From Betaproteobacteria bacterium (GTDB taxonomy: Bacteria; Pseudomonadota; Gammaproteobacteria; Burkholderiales; Ga0077523), in contig JADJPK010000007.1 in assembly GCA_016713305.1 (NCBI GenBank), forward strand, positions 124,001 to 188,000: a stretch of DNA of 64,000 bases, read 5' to 3'. How positions within the stretch are numbered: position 1 is the stretch's first letter; every line of letters begins with the position of its first letter. Under the pieces are notes generated by a model. The model saw only the letters and a program-made list of their open reading frames with translations. It had not been told where the DNA came from and did not search any database. Positions 58,103 to 64,000 of the stretch are shown piece by piece. The position numbers and the translations under genes are program-made.

Positions 58103-59507
58103 TCAGAGGGATTCCAGGAAACGCACCAGGGCGCTACGGTCGGTGAGGGGCGCGAGACGGAACGATTCGCGCGCGGGACGCGCCTGACCACCGTGCCAGA
58201 GGATCGCCTCCTGCAGCGTGCGTGCGCGGCCGTCGTGCAAGAAGCCCGCACGAGGGTTCACCACGTGAGCCAGTCCGATGCCCCATAGCGGTGGTGTACG
58301 CCAGTCGCCGCCCGACGCCGCGAAGTCCGGCCGGCCATCCGCGAGATCAGGTCCCAGGTCGTGGAGGAGGAGATCGGAGTAGGGGCGGATGGTCTGTCGG
58401 GAAAGCTGCGCGAAACGGGGGATTGCCGGTCGTCAGTTCCGGTACATGGCATTGGGAACAACCGAAATCGTTGAAAAGGTGCTCGCCGCGAAAGACGTCG
58501 GGTACGCGTTCGCCTCGGCGCGCCGGGACGGGCAGCAGACTCATGTAGACCGTCAGGTCCTCCAGTTGCCTCGCGTCCAGTTCAGGCGTGCCGCCGTGAG
58601 GTGCGCGTGCGCACTCGACCTGCGGAGCTGCGCAGTTTTCCGTCCGGAACAGGTCGGAGGTGATGCCCATGTCGCCCCAGGCAGCCGCGGCGTTCTGCTG
58701 CCGCAGGTGCGGCTGGTTGGACTTGAGCCCGAACCGGCCCGTCACGAGTTCGCCCTTGCGCACGTCTAGTACCCTGTTGACGCGGCTCGCACCCATGCCG
58801 GGCCTTTCGGCGAGGGCGCGCAAGGTGGTTTCGTCCACGGCCTCCAGCAGCCCCAGCCCGTACACCGGAGGGGCAACGCGGGCAGACATCAGCAATTGCA
58901 CCTTCGGCGCGCCGAAACGCAGGTTGTGCAGGGTGAACACCGGGCGGCGTAGTTCCACGGACTCTCCCCCGGCAAGTGTGACGCGCTCGATCGTGTACGT
59001 GACGCGGGCCTCCCCCTCACCCGGTATGCCGGGGATGCCCGACTCGTTGATCTGGTCACCGTAGGCCGGATGAGGATGCGGGGGTTCATCCGGAAGTGCG
59101 CCCGGCTGGCTGATGCGCATGAGCATGGCGCGCATTTCCTCGTCCGGACCGTCGGGCGCAAAACCACGCCCATTTCTGACGTGACATGCGCCACAGGACA
59201 TCCGGTTGTAGACGGGACCGAGACCGTCCACGGCTGCGTCCTCCGATGGTGCAACGACCCAGACTTGGCGGAACAGACTGCGTCCACGGAGAAAGGAGGC
59301 GCGCAGGTCGTCAGGAAGGCCCTCGGGGGCGAGGGAATAGGCGTCGCGGTGTTCCGCTCGCACGGTGAGCGATCCGCCGGCGCCACGCATCGTCCCCTCA
59401 ACGGAATCGATACCGGACCAGGATGCCGAAACGCAGAACGACAGGCCGAGCAGCGCGGACGTGCAACGGGCTGCAGGGGCTCGGAGGCGTACCGTCCTTC
59501 CCGACAA
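58103..59507 (-). CDS. di-haem oxidoreductase, DUF1111/DHOR family (one frameshift)
   Basis: A periplasmic di-haem protein of about 465 residues. The signal region is R-L-R-A-P-A-A-R-C-T-S-A-L-L-G-L. Haem sites are C-G-A-C-H and C-S-Q-C-H. The frame changes at 58413-58415, where one A too many in AAA (T on the coding strand) breaks it; the corrected end reads L-S-R-Q-T-I-R-P-Y-S-D-L-L-L-H-D-L-G...D-G-R-A-R-T-L-Q-E-A-I-L-W-H-G-G, typical of the family. Start TTG 59507 is a guess from the signal peptide. Substrate unknown; relatives are called thiol oxidoreductases or peroxidases. Confidence 0.85.
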
Positions 59508-60819
59508 TGTCGGCAAGCCGGGTTGCGGCCGCCCGGGTGTGCACGTCGAAGAACCTGTCCCATTCGCGTTCGATCTCGGCTGCCCGGGCAAGCGCACGTG
59601 GGTCGCCACGGCGCCGCTCATCGAACGTGCGGTTCAGGTTGGCGTCCGCTGCCTGTTCGGCATTCAAAGGGAGCGCTTCGAGATGCCGGGTGGCGTCTTC
59701 GATCGCCTCCCGGCCGGCCCTGTCCGGACGGACTGCGTAAGCCTGTTCCGCTCGCCTGAGCTTTCGCAGCGCGTCGCGCAGGATGGGCTGTCGACGCGTG
59801 ATCATCGCGTCGAAAAGCGCGGCGACGACGAGGGATCGCGCGATGCCTGTCGCCGGGTCGTAACGCAGCGCCAAGGCGTCGGGCGCGTCGAACGGACTGA
59901 GGCCGAAGGCGGACGCATCCTGGTAAGACGATGGTCGCACGGATAGCTTGGCCACATCCGCGTCACCCAGGAGCTGCTGACCTTCGGGTGAGAGCAGAAA
60001 TGCGACGAAGCGGTGCGCGGCCGCCGGATGCGCCGCATGGGTCAACACGCCGACGTGCGCGAACGAGTACCCGTTCGCCGTGGGACGCGTGAGGACGAAC
60101 GGGGCTCCATTGGCGATGGCAGAACGAGCGAAGAAGTCGATGGTGAGGCCAACTGCCGCTTCGCCGCCACGTAGTTCATCGGAGATGAACGCGCCGCTGC
60201 CGTCGATCAACCGGTTGAATGCGGCGATACGCGACAGGAGAGACCAGCCGTCGCGCCATCCGAGGGACTGCAGCACACCGTCGACCAGGGTCGAGGCGAA
60301 GCCGACCTTCGACGGAATGGGGAACAACACCAGGCCATCGAATCGTTCGTCGGCAAGATCCGACCACTCGCGCGGAATCGGCAGTCCGTGTACGGCCAGC
60401 GTGGCAGGAGCGCTGACGATGCCGAAGCTGGCCATCTCCACGCCCTCATACCGGCCCTGCGGGTCGGAGAACTGAAGCGGGCCGGCACGCCCGGGAAGCT
60501 GCGTGCGGTCGACATCCAGGACCGCAAGCAGGCCTTCGTCCGAGAGGGCGATGAAGTTCCGATAGGCGGGGGACCAGTAGACATCGATTCGCGCATTCCG
60601 GTCACTGCGCAACGAGGGAAGCGCGTCGTGAGGCATGCGCCACACGAATTGGATGTCGATGTCCGGATTGGCACGTTCGAACGCAGCTTCGAAACGGCTG
60701 AACACCTCCTCTGGATAGCTTGTGAGGACGACGACGTCCTCGCGTGCGTAAGCGGGAGAAAGAAGCGCGATTGCGAACGCCACAAAGACGTGCAAGACAG
60801 GGCAGGACAAGAGGCGCAT
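59398..60819 (-). CDS. extracellular solute-binding protein, Fe3+-type, with helical extension
   Basis: A 473-residue periplasmic binding protein. A signal peptide (about 1-25, ...P-A-Y-A-R-E) leads to V-V-V-L-T-S-Y-P-E-E-V-F-S-R-F-E-A-A-F and D-V-Y-W-S-P-A-Y, as in ferric/anion-binding proteins of the AfuA group. Residues about 340-460 are an extra Arg/Glu-rich helical region not normal for such proteins. It overlaps the di-haem gene by about 110 bp. No permease or ATPase is adjacent. A ModE-type dyad lies 83 bp upstream. Confidence 0.82.
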   Translation of the reverse strand: MRLLSCPVLHVFVAFAIALLSPAYAREDVVVLTSYPEEVFSRFEAAFERANPDIDIQFVWRMPHDALPSLRSDRNARIDVYWSPAYRNFIALSDEGLLAVLDVDRTQLPGRAGPLQFSDPQGRYEGVEMASFGIVSAPATLAVHGLPIPREWSDLADERFDGLVLFPIPSKVGFASTLVDGVLQSLGWRDGWSLLSRIAAFNRLIDGSGAFISDELRGGEAAVGLTIDFFARSAIANGAPFVLTRPTANGYSFAHVGVLTHAAHPAAAHRFVAFLLSPEGQQLLGDADVAKLSVRPSSYQDASAFGLSPFDAPDALALRYDPATGIARSLVVAALFDAMITRRQPILRDALRKLRRAEQAYAVRPDRAGREAIEDATRHLEALPLNAEQAADANLNRTFDERRRGDPRALARAAEIEREWDRFFDVHTRAAATRLADIVGKDGTPPSPCSPLHVRAARPVVLRFGILVRYRFR

Positions 60820-60901
60820 GAATTACTCCGAAAGCGCCGAAAACCGGCGGGAGATGGACGTGATCCTCCGTGCCATTTCTGCCAGGACAGCGCTTTCTTC
60901 T

Positions 60902-60925
60902 CGATATGTTGACACAAATATAACG
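60902..60925 (-). promoter_or_regulatory. ModE-type dyad and promoter before the solute-binding protein
   Basis: CGATAT-N12-ATAACG, 24 bp, one mismatch between arms. On the minus strand a -35-like TTCGAC (60944-60939) and -10-like TATATT (60922-60917) are 16 bp apart, so the dyad overlaps the -10 element, as expected for repression by ModE when metal is plentiful. Confidence 0.6.
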
Positions 60926-60977
60926 AACGCGATCGGGTGTCGAATCGGCACGGAAATATTGCTGCGGGGCCTGGAGC

Positions 60978-62986
60978 TCAGAAGCGATAGGAAGCATTGG
61001 CGAAGAGCGAACGTCCGGGATTCGGAAAGCCGAAGTCCAACTGGTAGTTCTTGTCCAACAGATTGGTCACGCCCACTTCGGTCGAGACGTTGCGAACCGG
61101 TCGCCAGGTCAGCTTGACATTGAGCACGGCGAAACCGCCGACCTTGACGGTGTTGCTTGCCCAGCGGCCGCTGAACTGCTCGCCGAACGCGGTGACGTCC
61201 AGGGACTCGGCGGGCCGCCAGATCCCGAACAGCGTCAGTTTGGCCTGAGGAATGCCTGTCAGGCGCACGCCAGGATTCCTCTCGTTGCGCAGATGGAGGA
61301 ATGTCGCGTTACCGCCGAGTTCCAGGGATGTACCGACAGTAGAGCGCAAGCCGTCTCCGCGCCGACGATGCGGACCTCCGCCGACGTTCTGCTGCTGACA
61401 GAGGTTCGTCGACGAGCAGGTGGCTGCGCCGTTCAGATTCACGCTCTGGATCTTGTCTTCGATCTTGTTCTGGAACAGCGCGAACTCCGCCTGTGCCGCG
61501 CCCCATGGGCGCCCCTGGTAGCCGACTTCGAAATTGCGTGCCTGTTCGGCGCGCAGGCTGGGGTTTTCGACATACGTATTGAGCCGCTGCGAATAGCGAT
61601 CCTTGAGGGTCGGCAGGCGTGTCTTCTCGGCGAAGGTCGCGTACAGCCTCGCTGTCGGCGACAAGTCGTGGAAAAGACCGAATTGGGGATCGTTCGCTGT
61701 CTGCCTGCCGGGCAGTGAATAGGTCGGACCGGCGCCCGACTTGTAGACCCGGTCTGGATCGAGCGCGTGATGGGAGAATCCGATGGAGAGCGTGGTCCCG
61801 TCTCCGACGGAGACCGCATCCTCGACAGCGAAGGTGCGAAGCGTGTCCGAGAAGTCTGCCCCGATAGCCGCGTTGGCATCTGTTTCCTCATGCTGGTCGC
61901 GCTTGTACTGGGCAATCAGCCGGACGGTGTTGCCAGGGAAGCGCCGGGATTCGAGCTCGATCGACCCGCCGAACGTGCGGTCCTCATAGATGCTGCGTCC
62001 CGTGGAGACACTGCCCGGACCGCTCGTCCTGAGCACCGAATAGCTTGCGTCCGTGAAGGTGTCGACCTCGTTGTCGAACTTGTCCAGGTACAGACGCAAG
62101 CGCAGGGACTCCCGCTCTCCAAGGCCGGTTCGTGAGATGAAGTAGAGGCTCTCCTTGTCCCAGAATGGCCACTGCCCGAAGCGGGCGGAAGCCGGGTCGG
62201 TCGAGGGTGGCTGTCCCTTCTTGCCGTTCTGCTGGAGATACGTGAGGGCGTACTCGTCGTCTCCCCGTGGGGTGAAGCCCAGTTTCAGCGACACCTTGTC
62301 GTCGCGGAAATGCGAGTTATTCCGCGTATTGCCGTCCTCTGTGGCGGTGGGCTGAAATCCGAAGACATCCGGAATCCGTCTGCGTCACGATACGAGACGC
62401 CTGCCTGGACGTACCAGCGCTCGTGCCGGCTGCCCACGTTCGCATCGGCCCGATGCGCGTTCCCCTGGCCGATGCCCACGGTAACGTCGCCTTCCAGTTC
62501 CCGCGAGGGACGTCGCGAGATGAGATTGATCGCACCTCCCAGGGTGTTCGGTCCATACGCCACCGAGCTGAATCCCTTGGCCACCTGGATGCCGGAGAGA
62601 TCCGCAGTTGCAAAGCGGCCGAAGTCGACATAGCCATCGTAGGGCACGTAGACCGGAATGCCATCTATGAACAGGGGCGTCTGGCGAGGGTCGTACCCCC
62701 GCATGTATACGGTTTGTTCGTTGCGGACATTGCTCGTGACCGCGATGCCAGACAAGAGGTTCAGCGCATCGCTCACCGTGGGCCGGTCGAATCGGCGGAT
62801 CTCGTCTGCCGTGACGACGGACGAAACCTGTTCCGAAAGGATCTCGCCGACCTCGGGTCGCTTGGCCGTGACGAGAACCGTTCCGAGATGGAACACCCCG
62901 GCATCGGCGGCGAGTGCCGTGCAGGGGACCGAGAGGGCGAACACCGTGAGACACGACGTACGTGACATGAAATGGCCCTTGGGCAT
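60978..62986 (-). CDS. TonB-dependent outer-membrane receptor (frameshifts)
   Basis: A receptor of about 670 residues with a signal peptide (M-S-R-T-S-C-L-T-V-F-A-L-S-V-P-C-T-A-L-A), a plug domain (R-P-T-V-S-D-A-L-N-L-L-S-G-I-A-V, M-R-G-Y-D, F-I-D-G-I-P-V-Y, G-P-N-T-L-G-G-A-I-N-L-I) and a barrel ending in F. ATG 62986 or 62968. The frame changes at about 62355-62357 (one T too few on the coding strand). A pair of opposite shifts at about 61350-61390 cancel. The ligand is not known; the ModE-type dyad upstream suggests molybdate, tungstate or a chelate. Confidence 0.87.
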
Positions 62987-63357
62987 GTCGACGGTTTCTC
63001 GGCCAGCCGCGTGTCCTCGATTGGGGCCGCTCTTGCGATACGGCAGGCGGATTTCGGATTCGGCACGACGCGACGCGCGAGTCATGCCGGTAGACAGGCC
63101 GGCAATTGCGTTATAGTGTGCAGAATATAACGATAGGCGGCAACATCCATCTCCATTTTTTGGGTTCGATGGATGCACACGGACGCCAAGATTCGCGAGG
63201 ACACTGATCGCGCGCATCTGATAGTTGACATTGCGATATGTCCGGAACAACATAACGCGGCATCCAGGCGCAGGTTCTTCCGCATCGGACTCGGGTTGAC
63301 GGTGGGCCAACCGTCGAAACGCGGAGGACCTCCCGCGCCAAAAGGCGGTGCGGCCCG
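62987..63357. other. divergent region between TonB receptor and porin genes
   Basis: A 371-bp region with no convincing gene, holding the ModE-type dyad at 63109-63132. An open frame at 63173-63361 shows no resemblance to known proteins. The true porin start may lie in the right part of this region. Confidence 0.5.
63109..63132. promoter_or_regulatory. ModE-type dyad between TonB receptor and porin
   Basis: CGTTAT-N12-ATAACG, perfect arms, 24 bp, the form of the E. coli modA operator as I know it. It lies 123 bp from the receptor start and about 226 bp from the provisional porin start, so it could serve both genes. Confidence 0.65.
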
Positions 63358-64000
63358 GTGAGGGGGCCGGCTGGGATCGCCCACGCAGCGGCTGCCGATG
63401 AACCGGAACCCACCCTCAAGCGTGTGCAGCAGCTCGAATCCGTGGTGGAATCGCTGGCGGCGCAGCTGGATGCACTTCGCCTTGAACTACAGAACGCCAG
63501 ACGTGAACTCGAAGCCGCCCGTGGGACGGCTACGCCTGCCGAGGCTCCGCCGGCCGGGCATGCCGCGGATCTGCCTCCCACCCGGCGCGAGTTGAATGAA
63601 GCGCTCGCCACAGCACAGGAGGCGAAGGAACAGGCCGCCTCCATCCAGCAACGCTTCGACCAGCAGGGGGTGCAGGCGAGCTTCACGGACGGCCTCACCT
63701 TCCAGGACCCGCGAGGCCGCTGGACGCTCAAGATGATGGGGAGGGCGCAGCTGGATTACCGCCATTTCCTCGGCGCCGAAGAAACGCTCGCCGACACCTT
63801 CAGCGTCCGCCGAGCCCGGCTGGGGGCGCAGGCCACGCTGTTCAAGGACTACCTGGTCCAAGTGGAAGGCGAGTTTTCGGGCAGCTCGGTCACCATGACC
63901 AACGGCTTTCTCGAATTGCAGTGGTTCCCGCGGCGAAGGTCCGCATGGGGCAGTTCAAGCCGCAGTTCGGTCTGGAGCAGACTCTGCTCGACTTGCAGAG
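63358..64000 (+). CDS. phosphate-selective-type porin (OprO/OprP-like), 5' end uncertain, 3' end outside window
   Basis: The frame after 63358 reads A-A-A-D-E-P-E-P-T-L-K-R-V-Q-Q-L-E-S-V-V-E, which looks like a signal-cleavage site and a coiled coil, then a barrel start K-M-M-G-R-A-Q-L-D-Y-R-H-F and R-R-A-R-L-G-A-Q-A-T-L-F-K-D-Y, as in Porin_O_P. A frame change at about 63929-63932 (one G missing) gives M-G-Q-F-K-P-Q-F-G-L-E. These porins form oxyanion channels. GTG 63358 is provisional; the signal peptide probably starts further upstream in another frame. Confidence 0.75.
   Translation, partial: MRGPAGIAHAAAADEPEPTLKRVQQLESVVESLAAQLDALRLELQNARRELEAARGTATPAEAPPAGHAADLPPTRRELNEALATAQEAKEQAASIQQRFDQQGVQASFTDGLTFQDPRGRWTLKMMGRAQLDYRHFLGAEETLADTFSVRRARLGAQATLFKDYLVQVEGEFSGSSVTMTNGFLELQWFPRRRSAWGSSSRSSVWSRLCSTCR

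Noticed and set aside
63173..63361. Small gene before the porin
   Set aside because: No resemblance to known proteins, no ribosome-binding site, and it spans a control region; it may hold part of the porin signal in a wrong frame.
1..64000. rRNA or tRNA genes, prophage or insertion sequences
   Set aside because: No rRNA text, no tRNA-like cloverleaf noticed, and no transposase, integrase or phage gene recognised by eye.

Overview
The window is about 65% GC and carries a bacterial chromosome segment that looks betaproteobacterial. The signs are the gene order rpsB-tsf-pyrH-frr-uppS-cdsA-dxr-rseP-bamA-skp-lpxD-fabZ-lpxA-lpxB-rnhB, the cbb3 oxidase set with a four-cysteine FNR, and an fds-type formate dehydrogenase. 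This placement is inferred from gene content and style; no rRNA gene is present to confirm it.

Layout. 0-4.5 kb: the end of an MFS transporter, then a histidine kinase overlapping a Ser/Thr kinase fused to two receiver domains. 4.5-13.6 kb: cytochrome cbb3 oxidase biogenesis and structural genes (ccoI, ccoS, ccoNOQP, ccoG, ccoH and a small membrane protein). 13.8-19.8 kb: an RND efflux adaptor, a sulfide:quinone-oxidoreductase-like flavoprotein, an RND pump and a DUF2892 membrane protein, bracketed by two nearly identical palindromes. 19.9-22.9 kb: fnr, divergent hemN, and a SafE/DsbD-like membrane protein. FNR-type sites lie before ccoI, before ccoN and between fnr and hemN, so 4.5-22.9 kb reads as one microaerobic respiration regulon. 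23-38 kb: translation, isoprenoid, phospholipid and outer-membrane housekeeping genes, then a CopD-like membrane protein. 38-40.7 kb: an NMT1/THI5-type ABC importer.

40.9-64 kb is a molybdenum/tungsten region: mobB, moaD, moaE, a ModE-type regulator, the NAD-dependent formate dehydrogenase operon fdsGBA-fdhD-fdsD, a ModE-HTH protein fused to a periplasmic-binding-like domain, and modBC without an adjacent modA. A PAS-rich sensor kinase, a response regulator and a GGDEF-EAL protein follow. The last part is a minus-strand locus with a TonB-dependent receptor, an orphan solute-binding protein, a di-heme DUF1111 protein and a third ModE-type regulator, facing a phosphate-selective-type porin. Three 24-bp dyads of the ModE form (CGnTAT-N12-ATnACG) sit before modB, before the orphan binding protein and between the TonB receptor and the porin. 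This suggests a ModE-controlled outer-membrane uptake route for molybdate/tungstate or a metal chelate, and it is the most interesting candidate here.

Sequence quality matters when reading this window. At least ten clearly homologous genes change reading frame, mostly at short runs of one base, and fdsA has one in-frame amber codon. Because this happens even in essential genes such as dxr, sequencing or assembly error is the likelier cause than gene decay. Those genes are annotated as single composite units with the break positions given.
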